From assembly GCF_026626335.1 (NCBI RefSeq), contig NZ_JAPNTZ010000004.1:558001-622000 (forward strand): a stretch of DNA of 64,000 nucleotides, read 5' to 3'. The DNA comes from Paractinoplanes pyxinae. Lineage in GTDB: Bacteria; Actinomycetota; Actinomycetes; Mycobacteriales; Micromonosporaceae. Positions within the stretch are counted from its first letter, which is position 1; every line of letters begins with the position of its first letter. Positions 48,018-56,379 of the stretch are shown piece after piece. Position numbers and translations under genes: made by a program. The notes under the pieces were generated by a model. It did no database searches and was not told the DNA's origin. It saw only the letters and a program-made list of their open reading frames with translations.

Positions 48018-49621
48018 GTTTCCGCGTACGGGTCTTCCTGCTGGTCGCCTTCGTCGCGCTCGGCGCCACGGGAGCCACCGCCGCCCTCATCCTGCGTCAG
48101 GCCGGCAGCCAGGTCCGCGAGGCGGCGACCGCCTCCCAGGAGACCACCGAGCTGATCCGCTCGACGCTGCGCGAAAAGGCAGTGCGCGACGGCACCTGGC
48201 AGGGCGTCGACATCACCGTGTCCGACCTGCGGGCGAAGACCGGCCAGCGGATCCGCCTGGTCGACCCGTTCGGCACCGTCGTCGTCGACAGCGACCACCT
48301 CGACGGGCGGGCCGGCCGGCCGCCGGGGCCGATCGTGGACGTGGTCGACCCGTCCCCGACGCTGGTCTTCGCGGCCGGCGACACCGCCCCGCAGAGCACC
48401 ACGCTGAAGGCCATCCACGACTACCGGCAGGAGGTCCTGCTCGCCGCCTGCCTGCACAGCGGCGGGTACGGGTTCGCCGTCGTCACCGGCCCGGACGGCC
48501 TGCCCCGCCACCGCCTGGACGGCCTCTACAAGCTGGCCGACATCGGATGCAACCCGGAACCGGCCGACAAGACGCAGGAGCGGGAGGACCGTCGCGAGGT
48601 TCAGCAGTGCGGCCCGGGCGGCTCGGCCGCGGTGACGACCTGCCTGCAGGCCACGTTCCGGCAGCAGCTCGACGCCACGGCGGCCGGTCCGGAGCCGCTG
48701 ACCCTCACGATCGGGGCCGGCGACGAACCGCCCGACTACCTCGACCCGGCCCCCATCCTGCTGATCACCCTGGTAGTGGCCGTGCTGGTGACCGGGGGCG
48801 CGCTGCTGATCAGCCGGCGTGTACTCAGCCCGATCGGCACCCTGACCGAGGCGGCCCGCAGCCTGGGCAGCGGCGACCGGTTCGGCCGGGTGCCCGACAC
48901 CGCCCGCGACGAGCTGGGTGAACTCTCCCGGGCGTTCAACCAGATGGCCGACTCGGTGCGCGCGGCCGAGGCCGACCAGCGCCGCCTGATCGCCGACGTC
49001 GCCCACGAGCTGCGCACGCCGCTGGCCAACCTGCGCGGCTACCTGGAGGCGATGCAGGACGGCGTGCTCGAGCCGACGCCGGAACTGTTCGCCTCGCTGC
49101 ACGACGAGGTCATCCACAACCAGCGCATCGTCGACGACCTGCAGGAGCTGGCCCTGGCCGAGGCGGGCGCCCTGGTCTACCACCGGGCCCCGACCGATCT
49201 GGCCGAACTGCTCGAGACTGTGCGTACGGCGTACCGGACCGACCTGGTGGTCGAGGCGCACGGTCCGCTGGTGGCCGAGGTCGACGCCGACCGGATCCGG
49301 CAGGCCGTCAGCAACCTGGTCGCCAACGCGCTGCGGGCCACCGCGGACGGCGGAACGGTCATCCTGCGGGCGCGGGCCGACGGCGACCAGGCGGTGCTCG
49401 AGGTGGCCGACACCGGCACCGGCATCGACCCCGAGCATCTGCCGCTGGTCTTCGACCGGCTGTGGCGGGCCGACCCGGCCCGCGGGCGCGACTCCGGCGG
49501 CAGCGGGCTGGGCCTGGCCATCGTCCGGCAGATCGTCCGCGACCACGGCGGCGAGGTTTCGGTGCGCAGCACGCCCGGGGAGGGCAGCACCTTCGCGATC
49601 AGCCTGCCACTAGCGACTTGA
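48014..49621 (+). CDS. Sensor histidine kinase
   Basis: Transmembrane kinase (535 aa): a helix near residues 7-29, a large extracytoplasmic domain (30-244), a second helix near 245-266, HAMP, HisKA with H331 in VAHELRTPLANLRGYL, and HATPase with NLVANALRATADGG, DTGTGI and GGSGLGLAI. The sensor domain holds four cysteines (C146, C179, C199, C210) that could form disulfides. Co-translated with the response regulator. Signal unknown. 3' end overlaps the convergent acyltransferase by 23 bp. Confidence 0.94.
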   Translation: MSFRVRVFLLVAFVALGATGATAALILRQAGSQVREAATASQETTELIRSTLREKAVRDGTWQGVDITVSDLRAKTGQRIRLVDPFGTVVVDSDHLDGRAGRPPGPIVDVVDPSPTLVFAAGDTAPQSTTLKAIHDYRQEVLLAACLHSGGYGFAVVTGPDGLPRHRLDGLYKLADIGCNPEPADKTQEREDRREVQQCGPGGSAAVTTCLQATFRQQLDATAAGPEPLTLTIGAGDEPPDYLDPAPILLITLVVAVLVTGGALLISRRVLSPIGTLTEAARSLGSGDRFGRVPDTARDELGELSRAFNQMADSVRAAEADQRRLIADVAHELRTPLANLRGYLEAMQDGVLEPTPELFASLHDEVIHNQRIVDDLQELALAEAGALVYHRAPTDLAELLETVRTAYRTDLVVEAHGPLVAEVDADRIRQAVSNLVANALRATADGGTVILRARADGDQAVLEVADTGTGIDPEHLPLVFDRLWRADPARGRDSGGSGLGLAIVRQIVRDHGGEVSVRSTPGEGSTFAISLPLAT

Positions 49622-50678
49622 GCCGCGGCGCCAGCGGTCGCTCCACGAACCGGTGCACCAGCCAGGCGACCCCGAGCAGCAGCGCCACGGTGGCCGCGAT
49701 CAGCAGCCAGGCCGGCAGGCCGGTGTGCTGGTGCGCGTTGCGCAGCAGGCTGTAGCCGATCCGCTGGTGCAGCAGATAGAAGGGGTAGGTGAGGGCGCCC
49801 GCGGTGGCCAGCGCGGGCACGTTCCAGCGGTCGGTGCCGCCCAGCGCGATCGCGGTCAGGACGGCCACGGCCAGCGTGAGGATGATCAGTGCGGGCGCGG
49901 CCGGCACCTCGAAGCCGGGCCGCAGATCGGCCACCCGGGCCGCCATCCGGGGCAGGGCGAGCAGCCAGCCGCCGATCACCAGCGCCCACAGCCAGAGCGT
50001 CGGCCCGTACCGCCGCATCAGGCAGAGCGCCACCCCGATCGCGAAGTAGGGCGCGAACGCCGGCATGACGATCTGATCGGTCCAGTCCGGCAGCAGGGGC
50101 CCGGCCGACGCCGCCACGAGCCAGACCGTGGCGAAGGCGGCCACCCGCTTGTAGGTCAGCCCCCACAGCACCAGCAGCCCGAACAGCAGATAGAAACGCA
50201 GCTCGGCCCAGAGAGTCCAATAGACGGTGTCGACCAGCCGCACCCCCGCCGGCTCAGCCAGCATGGTCAGATTCACGGCGATTTCCCGTACGGAGGGCAC
50301 GCCGCTCACCGGCACCCCGGTGCTCACCGGCAGCACCGTCACGACGCCCGCCGTGATCACGACGCAGGCCCAGAACGCCGGATAAAGCCGCGCGATCCTG
50401 GCCGCCGCGAACTGCCGGGGCGTCCGATCGAAGGCGCTCATCCCGATCACGAACCCGCTGATCAGGAAGAACATCTCCACACCGAGAAACCCGTAGATCA
50501 ACACATGACTGGCCGAAGGCAGATGAAACGCCGGCGCGTGCACCCCATCCAGCCGCCACGACACCGAGTAGTGGTAGCCCGCCACCCCCAACGCGCACAC
50601 GAGCCGAAGCCCGTCCAACGCATGAAGCCGGGCCGCCTTCGTGGCCACCGGCCGGTCCACGACCATGCTGCTTGTCAT
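49599..50678 (-). CDS. Acyltransferase family 3 membrane protein
   Basis: Integral membrane O-acyltransferase (359 aa) with about ten hydrophobic helices. The catalytic His is in VAGYHYSVSW and the FFLISGFVIGMSAF and ARLYPAFW segments are typical of the AT3 family (OafA-like). There is no SGNH extension. It would acetylate a cell-surface or secreted glycan. ATG 50678 chosen because the frame upstream loses membrane-protein character. Not coupled to the kinase. Confidence 0.88.
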   Translation of the reverse strand: MTSSMVVDRPVATKAARLHALDGLRLVCALGVAGYHYSVSWRLDGVHAPAFHLPSASHVLIYGFLGVEMFFLISGFVIGMSAFDRTPRQFAAARIARLYPAFWACVVITAGVVTVLPVSTGVPVSGVPSVREIAVNLTMLAEPAGVRLVDTVYWTLWAELRFYLLFGLLVLWGLTYKRVAAFATVWLVAASAGPLLPDWTDQIVMPAFAPYFAIGVALCLMRRYGPTLWLWALVIGGWLLALPRMAARVADLRPGFEVPAAPALIILTLAVAVLTAIALGGTDRWNVPALATAGALTYPFYLLHQRIGYSLLRNAHQHTGLPAWLLIAATVALLLGVAWLVHRFVERPLAPRLKSLVAG

Positions 50679-50794
50679 GGCCGGGACCCTGAGCCCAACC
50701 TGTGCAGAACCGATGAAGACCCCGCGCATATCCCGTGTCAGCCGGCGGCCGCTGCCGGCCGGGGCAACCGTTTCTGAACTCGTGCGGGGAAGTC

Positions 50795-51118
50795 TTACCG
50801 CGACCGGCCGACGACGCGCCGCGGCCGGCAGAAGATCAACGCGAGACAGATGAGAACCAGCGGAGTAAGGCTCAGCCAGAAGCCGGAATCGCTCTCGATC
50901 ACTCCCGCCCGCGCGCCGGCGCGAAGAAGACCGGCAACCAGCAGGGCAGCGCCGATCAGCAGCCAGAACGTGGCCGCCCGACCCGCAGTGGCCCAGGCCG
51001 GCCCGCCGTTCTTCGCCACCAGCGGGCCGCCCCGGACCCAGATCCACACTCCACGCCCGACGAAGGCAGCACCACCCAGCGCGCACAGAACCACCGCGAC
51101 AACGCCCACAATCAGCAA
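50795..51118 (-). CDS. Small three-helix membrane protein
   Basis: A 107-aa protein with three hydrophobic stretches (IVGVVAVVLCALGGAAFVG, ATFWLLIGAALLVAGLL, FWLSLTPLVLICLALIFC) and a basic C-terminal tail. Start at TTG 51118 or GTG 51109; neither has a strong ribosome site. No family recognised. Confidence 0.6.
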   Translation of the reverse strand: MLIVGVVAVVLCALGGAAFVGRGVWIWVRGGPLVAKNGGPAWATAGRAATFWLLIGAALLVAGLLRAGARAGVIESDSGFWLSLTPLVLICLALIFCRPRRVVGRSR

Positions 51119-51251
51119 CCTAGACCCAGCCTGCCGCCCCCGGCCTGCCGGCCAGAATCCCGACGTGAGTCCGGCTCAGTCATCCACGCGACTGCGTGCC
51201 CTTGTCCAGCGTCGGGAGACTGTCGCCATCGCCGTTGCCACGGGAGGTCTG

Positions 51252-51854
51252 ATGCGACCGTTACGCCCGCCGCGGGACGAGGAGGAACCGACCGGCGGTG
51301 GCGGCGCCCCGCCTCCGCCTCCGCCGATCCGGCACCTCGACATCAACATCATTCGTGTCGGCTTCGAGGATTTCACCGCCGAGGACGACGCCGAGCTGGC
51401 CAATGCGATTCAGGTGACGAGGGCCATCTACGCCAGGGTGCGATTGAATCTGCGGACGGTCACCTTCTGGCGCATCTCGGTCAGCGAGGCGGCGGAGCAC
51501 GCGATCATCGACAGTGCCGCCGAGGCGGAGGACCTCACCTGGGACTGGACCGTTCCCAACGACGCCCTCGACGTCTTTGTGGTGCGGGTGATGAACGATG
51601 CCGACGGCTGGTCGGCGGTCGACGGCAGCTGCGACAAGAACTCCAAGGGCATGACGGGTTCGGTCGTGTCCCTCAACGGCGACGCCGCCAACTCGGCCAA
51701 CACGCTGGCCCACGAGGTCGGCCACTATCTGGGCTTGGAGCACATCCCGGACGACGGGAACATCGTCGGGAACAACGGTAGCTCCGATGCCTTCACCGGG
51801 ATCCACGCCTGGCAGGGCGTGGTGATGCGCCGCCACTGCTTCGTCAGGGCCTGA
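51252..51854 (+). CDS. Zincin metalloprotease-like protein
   Basis: A 200-aa protein with a metzincin-type zinc site HEVGHYLGLEH (H154, E155, H158, H164) and a following methionine (M192 in GVVMRRH) that could be the Met-turn. A Pro-rich linker (GGGGAPPPPPPI) leads the domain. ATG 51252 has GGGAGG four bases upstream; GTG 51165 would extend it by 29 residues but lacks a ribosome site. No signal peptide is visible, unusual for a protease of this type. Followed 18 bp later by the HEAT-repeat gene, so probably a pair. Confidence 0.82.
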   Translation: MRPLRPPRDEEEPTGGGGAPPPPPPIRHLDINIIRVGFEDFTAEDDAELANAIQVTRAIYARVRLNLRTVTFWRISVSEAAEHAIIDSAAEAEDLTWDWTVPNDALDVFVVRVMNDADGWSAVDGSCDKNSKGMTGSVVSLNGDAANSANTLAHEVGHYLGLEHIPDDGNIVGNNGSSDAFTGIHAWQGVVMRRHCFVRA

Positions 51855-51872
51855 CACCGCCGGAGGGGCGCG

Positions 51873-52904
51873 ATGCCCGATCGACTCGATGATGTGTTCC
51901 ACGCGAGCCATCGACTGCCGCCGGACGCGGCGTCCCGGCTCTCGGCCGACGACCTCTCACGGCTGCGGGCTCTGGCCACCGAACCCGGACGACAACGCGT
52001 GCCGGCCATGAACGCGCTGGTCGTCGCCGGGGATCCGGGGGTCGTCGACCTGCTCGCCGTGACGCTGCGGGACTCCGGCGCCGATCCGGCGGTGCGCGCC
52101 GCGTGGGCGATGCAACTGGCCGCGACCGGCCGGCCCGACGCGGAGGACGCGCTGGTGCGGGCGTTGCCGGAGGCCGGGCCGGCCGTTGTGCGGGCCCGGA
52201 TCGCGGCTGCTCTGGCCCGGATCGGCAGCCCCTTCGTGCTGGACGACCTGGCCCGGCTGGCCGGCGACCCCGATCCCGCGGTCGGCCGGGTGGGCGCGTT
52301 CGCGCGGCACGTCGTCGCCTACCGCCACGGGATGCCCGGATTCGAGGTGCCGAGGCCGGACGATCAGGACCTGCTCGAGGTCGACGACGACCATGCCCCG
52401 CCGATGGCGGTGGGCCGGGCCGGCCCCGAGGAGAGCGCCGCGACGCTGGTCAGCCTGCGCAACGACACTTTCGGCCTGGCCCTTTCCGAGGACACCGGCC
52501 TGCGGATCGACTGCGGCGTGCGCCGGATGGTCTTCCTTTACTCGCAGGACTTCCTCCGCCGTGGCGCCGGCGGCCCGTTACGGCTGCCGATGATGCCCGG
52601 ACTGATCGCCCAGCGAGGGCCGGACGGCAGCTACGCGACCCGGCTGGTTCTGCTCGCCGGCCCTCAGGACGGCGAGAGCTTCCATCTCGCGCTTTACCGC
52701 ACGGACGGATACCAGATGATGGCCGGCGCGGCGACCATCGACGGCGAGGGAGCGGTGTTCGAGCTTCGCGGCGTCGGCGGTGTGCGCAACAAGTTGCCGG
52801 CGCTGCTCCGTGGCCGGATCCAGGGTGGCGAGTTCGTGCTCACGTCGGCAGCGGAGGCTCGTGCGGTGCCCGAGGCGTCGCACCCCACACCCGACTCGTT
52901 GTGA
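51873..52904 (+). CDS. HEAT-repeat protein with a C-terminal beta domain
   Basis: A 343-aa protein. Residues 25-155 form helical HEAT-like repeats (PAMNALVVAGDPGVVDLLAVTL, AAWAMQLAATGRPDAEDALVRAL, ARIAAALARIGSPFVLDDLARLAGDPD). Residues 190-330 look like beta strands with no known motif. No signal or membrane segment. Co-transcribed with the zincin gene; it may bind, inhibit or present it. Function unknown. Confidence 0.72.
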   Translation: MPDRLDDVFHASHRLPPDAASRLSADDLSRLRALATEPGRQRVPAMNALVVAGDPGVVDLLAVTLRDSGADPAVRAAWAMQLAATGRPDAEDALVRALPEAGPAVVRARIAAALARIGSPFVLDDLARLAGDPDPAVGRVGAFARHVVAYRHGMPGFEVPRPDDQDLLEVDDDHAPPMAVGRAGPEESAATLVSLRNDTFGLALSEDTGLRIDCGVRRMVFLYSQDFLRRGAGGPLRLPMMPGLIAQRGPDGSYATRLVLLAGPQDGESFHLALYRTDGYQMMAGAATIDGEGAVFELRGVGGVRNKLPALLRGRIQGGEFVLTSAAEARAVPEASHPTPDSL

Positions 52905-52911
52905 GTAGGCC

Positions 52912-54096
52912 TTACCGGCGGGGGATCAGGGTGGCCAGCAGCATCGTGGCGGCGCCGGCGGTGGCGATGGCCAGGGCGGGCGAGCTGGCCTCGGCGAGGA
53001 CGCCCAAGGCCAGCGGGGCCAGGCCCTGGAAGGCCATCATGCCCGTGGACAGCAGGGCGAACAGGTGGCCCTGGCGGCCGTCGGGGGCGGCGGCCAGGAA
53101 GGCTCGTTGCAGGCCCAGGGCGTACGCGAAACCGAAACCGGCCACGACCAGGAGCGCGCAGACCAGGGGCAGGGCGACGTCGGCCAGGAGCACCAGCAGC
53201 GGCGCTCCCAGCAGCAGGACGAAGGCCGCCGAATAGCGTTCGCGCAGGCTGGGGCGTAGGAAGCGGCCCACGATGAAGTTGCCGGCCAGCATGCCTACTG
53301 CGGGGGCGGCCATCAGCAGGGCGGCCGCGCCGGCGGGGAAGCCGCGGGCCGCCCCGTACGAGACCAGCAGCGCCTCGGCCCCGGCGACCAGTGCGGACGG
53401 CAGCCACTGGGCCAGCAGCAGGCGGCGGACCACCGGGTCGGAGAACAGCACGGCCGTGCCGTGGAGGCTGTCGCGGACGGCGTTTCCGGGCTGGGCAGCT
53501 CCGTGGGTGGACGCGGAGAGGCCACGCCAGACGATGAGGGCGGCCACGGCGTGGCACGCAGCGGCGAACAGCAGGGCCTTCTGCGGGCCGAGCGCGGCCA
53601 CGGCCACGCCGCCGCCGGCCAGGCCCAGCAGCTGCGCGGCCGAGGAGGACATGTTGGTCAGGGAGCGGCCCAGCACGTACGCGTCACCGGTCAGGTTTTC
53701 GGCGATGACCCGGGCTGCCGCGCCCGCGAACACCGGCGTACCCAGTGCCACCAGGCCGACCAGCAGCAGGCTGACCGCCACCGGCAGGTCGGCCAGGCCC
53801 AGCGTGGCGGCCAGCGCGGTCTCGACGGCGTACCCGGCCACGATCAGCGGCCGGGCCCGCAGCCGGTCGGTCAGCGAGCCCAGCAGCAGGCCGCCGAACA
53901 GCTGGGGCAGGAAGCCGGCGGCGAAGGCGAGCGCGCTCAGCAGCGGCGACCCGGTGCTCGCGTAGACCAGCACGGACAGCGCGAAGATCTGCAGCGAGGT
54001 GGCGCTGATGGCGAAGGTGCGGGCGACGAACAGAGCCCGGAAGGTGCGCTCGGCGAACACCTCGCGATAGGTGGCCGGACGGTCGGCGACGGTCAT
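52912..54096 (-). CDS. MFS transporter
   Basis: Major facilitator exporter (394 aa) with 12 hydrophobic segments and GSLTDRLRARPL as the loop 2-3 motif. It resembles the MFS_3/enterobactin-exporter-like group. ATG 54096 chosen. Divergent from a DUF5937/ArsR regulator 68 bp away that probably represses it. The stop is 8 bp from the convergent HEAT gene. Substrate unknown. Confidence 0.9.
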   Translation of the reverse strand: MTVADRPATYREVFAERTFRALFVARTFAISATSLQIFALSVLVYASTGSPLLSALAFAAGFLPQLFGGLLLGSLTDRLRARPLIVAGYAVETALAATLGLADLPVAVSLLLVGLVALGTPVFAGAAARVIAENLTGDAYVLGRSLTNMSSSAAQLLGLAGGGVAVAALGPQKALLFAAACHAVAALIVWRGLSASTHGAAQPGNAVRDSLHGTAVLFSDPVVRRLLLAQWLPSALVAGAEALLVSYGAARGFPAGAAALLMAAPAVGMLAGNFIVGRFLRPSLRERYSAAFVLLLGAPLLVLLADVALPLVCALLVVAGFGFAYALGLQRAFLAAAPDGRQGHLFALLSTGMMAFQGLAPLALGVLAEASSPALAIATAGAATMLLATLIPRR

Positions 54097-54163
54097 GCCA
54101 TCAGGGTCGGGCAACCGGCGAAGGCCGACGAATGTTTCGCTCAGCGGCGTAAGGTCTCGTCCG

Positions 54164-55174
54164 ATGCTGCGGTTTCTGGTCGGCGCCGAGGACCTGTTGC
54201 GCACCAGGTTCGCGCTGTCGCCCGTCTTCGAGTTGCAGCACCTGATCCAGGCGCTGGCCGGGCCGAACCGGCAACGCGTGCCCCGGGCCTGGCTGAGCCG
54301 GCTGCGGCCGCGCTTCGAACCGCTGCGGGCCGACCCGGCTCTCGAGGCGATGCTCGCGCTGTTCCTGCCCGGGCTGGGCGCGACGCTGCTGGCCCCGCCG
54401 CCGCGCCGCTACGGGCAGACGATCGCCGACGACCTCGAGGCGGTCCGCGAAGCGCCGGCCGACGCGGCGCGCAACGAGATCGACTTCTATCTGCGGCGGC
54501 GGCCCGACGTGAGCCCGGCGGCCCGCGCGATTCTCACCTCGGCCGACTCTCCCGGGCGGCTAGCGGATTTTCTTGGTACGGCGTGGGAGTCCCTGCTGGC
54601 CGAGGACTGGCCGATGCTGCGGCTGTTGTGCGAGCGGGACGTCGTGCACCGTACGGGCGAACTGAGCCGCGGCGGCTGGGCCGGCGCCATCGGCGGCCTG
54701 CACTCGCAGGTGCGCTGGCGCAACGGGGGCATCGACCTGCTCGGCCGGCCCGGCGGCGAGGTCGACCTGGGCGGCGCCGGTCTGCTGCTCGTCCCGTCGG
54801 TCTTCGTCTGGCCGGGGGTGGCCGTCTTCGCCGACGAGCCGTGGCCCAAGGCGATCGTCTATCCGGCCCGGGGCGTCGGCACCCTGCTCGAGAGCGGCCC
54901 GCCCGACCCGCCGGGCCACCTGTCGGCGCTGCTCGGCCGGTCCCGGGCCGTGCTGCTGGTCGCCCTGGCCCACCCGGCCAGCACCAGCCAGCTGGCCCGC
55001 GCCTTCGCCATGTCGACCGGCGCCGTCGGGGACCACCTCGCCGTACTGCGTCATTCCCGATTGGTCGAGCGGGCCCGGTCCGGCCGCTCGGTGCTCTACC
55101 GCCGCACGGCGCTAGGCGACGCCCTGGCGCGTCCGGGCGGACCAGAAGTCGCCGACGTCGTTGGCCATCCATAG
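54164..55174 (+). CDS. DUF5937/ArsR-type winged-helix regulator
   Basis: Regulator (336 aa), paralogous to 45607-46626. The N-terminal DUF5937-like domain (LRFLVGAEDLLRTRFALSPVFELQHLIQAL) is followed by a C-terminal HTH (SRAVLLVALAHPASTSQLARAFAMSTGAVGDHLAVLRHSRLV). ATG 54164 gives the family N terminus. Divergent from an MFS exporter, mirroring the paralogue's divergence from an epoxide hydrolase. Its last 63 bp overlap the convergent SMI1/KNR4 gene. Confidence 0.9.
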   Translation: MLRFLVGAEDLLRTRFALSPVFELQHLIQALAGPNRQRVPRAWLSRLRPRFEPLRADPALEAMLALFLPGLGATLLAPPPRRYGQTIADDLEAVREAPADAARNEIDFYLRRRPDVSPAARAILTSADSPGRLADFLGTAWESLLAEDWPMLRLLCERDVVHRTGELSRGGWAGAIGGLHSQVRWRNGGIDLLGRPGGEVDLGGAGLLLVPSVFVWPGVAVFADEPWPKAIVYPARGVGTLLESGPPDPPGHLSALLGRSRAVLLVALAHPASTSQLARAFAMSTGAVGDHLAVLRHSRLVERARSGRSVLYRRTALGDALARPGGPEVADVVGHP

Positions 55175-55528
55175 CGGGGCCGGCGTCAGCGCGTCCCACA
55201 GGAACACGCCCGGCCCGCCGTCGCGCGGCACGCAGAACGGGCCGCCGGTGCCGTCGTCGCCGAACGCGACCAGCTCGCGCCGGCGGGGGCCGTCCTTGGC
55301 CCAGTCCATCTCGTTGCGCCCGGGCAGCCAGGCCAGCGGCCAGATGACGAACCACCGGCCGCGCTCGTCGTAGACGCCGTCGCTGACCAGGTACAGCCGC
55401 CGGAGCTGCAACGGCAGGCTCGCCTGCAGCCTCTCCTCGAACCGGGCCAGGTCCTCCTCGGTGGCCGCCGCCTGCAACTTGAAGCCGACGGCGGTGGTCA
55501 GCAGGCGGTGCCAGTCAGTCAGAACCAT
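55112..55528 (-). CDS. SMI1/KNR4-family protein
   Basis: A 138-aa SMI1/KNR4 (SUKH) domain protein. Key segments are EEDLARFEERLQASLPLQLRRLYLVSDGVYDE, the WFVIWPLAWLP strand and FWDALTPAPLW. SUKH proteins are often immunity proteins against contact-dependent toxins. No toxin gene is next to it, so orphan or housekeeping use is equally likely. ATG 55528 chosen. Overlaps the regulator's 3' end by 63 bp in antisense. Confidence 0.78.
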   Translation of the reverse strand: MVLTDWHRLLTTAVGFKLQAAATEEDLARFEERLQASLPLQLRRLYLVSDGVYDERGRWFVIWPLAWLPGRNEMDWAKDGPRRRELVAFGDDGTGGPFCVPRDGGPGVFLWDALTPAPLWMANDVGDFWSARTRQGVA

Positions 55529-55563
55529 GCCCGAATTGTCCCACTTCTCGCCCGAGAAGCCGA

Positions 55564-56379
55564 TCAAGCCATGCGCGAGCTCTCTACGTGGTGGCGGCCG
55601 AGCGGCAGCATCAGCGGCTTTCCTGACGTGGGATCGGTGATCACCTGGCTGTCCAGGCCGAACACCGCCCGTACGCAGTCCTCGGTCAGCACCGACGCCG
55701 GGTCGCCCGCCGCGTGCAGCTTGCCGTCGGCCAGGGCGATCAGGTGGTCGCTGTACCGGGCGGCCATGTTCAGGTCGTGCAGCACCATCACGATGGTCGT
55801 GCCCCGGTTCCGGTTCAGGTCGGTCAGCAGGTCGAGCACCTCGACCTGGTGGCTGACGTCGAGGAATGTGGTCGGCTCGTCGAGCAGCAGCAGGTCGGTC
55901 TGCTGGGCCAGCGCCATGGCGATCCAGACCCGCTGGCGCTGGCCGCCCGACAGCTCGTCGACCGGGCGGTCGGCCAGGTCGGCCGTGTGCGTGGCGTCCA
56001 GCGCGGCCGCCACCGCCTCATCGTCCTCGCGGCTCCAGCGGGACAGCAGCCGCTGGTGCGGGTTGCGGCCGCGGCCGATCAGGTCCGCCACGGTGATGCC
56101 CTCGGGGGCGATCGGCGACTGCGGGAGCAGGCCGAGCGTGCGGGCCAGCTCCTTGGCCGGCATCTTGTGCACCTCGCGGCCGTCGAGCAGCACGTGCCCG
56201 TGCCGGGGCGCCAGCAGCCGGGACATCGAGCGCAGCAGCGTCGACTTGCCGCACGCGTTGGCCCCGACGATCGCGGTGATCCGGCCCGGGGGCACGGCCA
56301 GGTCGAGCGACTCGATGACCGTGCGGTCGCCGTAGCCGAGCTTCAGCGACTCGACGAGCAGGGTGTGGGTTGCGGTCAC
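55564..56379 (-). CDS. Iron-siderophore ABC transporter ATP-binding protein
   Basis: FecE/FepC-type ATPase (271 aa). Walker A GANACGKST (39-47), Q-loop LLPQSPIAP, signature LSGGQ (143-147), Walker B LLLLDEP (163-169) and H-switch VLHDLN. Last gene of the four-gene uptake operon, overlapping the permease stop by GTGA. Controlled by the iron box before the binding-protein gene. Confidence 0.95.
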   Translation of the reverse strand: MTATHTLLVESLKLGYGDRTVIESLDLAVPPGRITAIVGANACGKSTLLRSMSRLLAPRHGHVLLDGREVHKMPAKELARTLGLLPQSPIAPEGITVADLIGRGRNPHQRLLSRWSREDDEAVAAALDATHTADLADRPVDELSGGQRQRVWIAMALAQQTDLLLLDEPTTFLDVSHQVEVLDLLTDLNRNRGTTIVMVLHDLNMAARYSDHLIALADGKLHAAGDPASVLTEDCVRAVFGLDSQVITDPTSGKPLMLPLGRHHVESSRMA

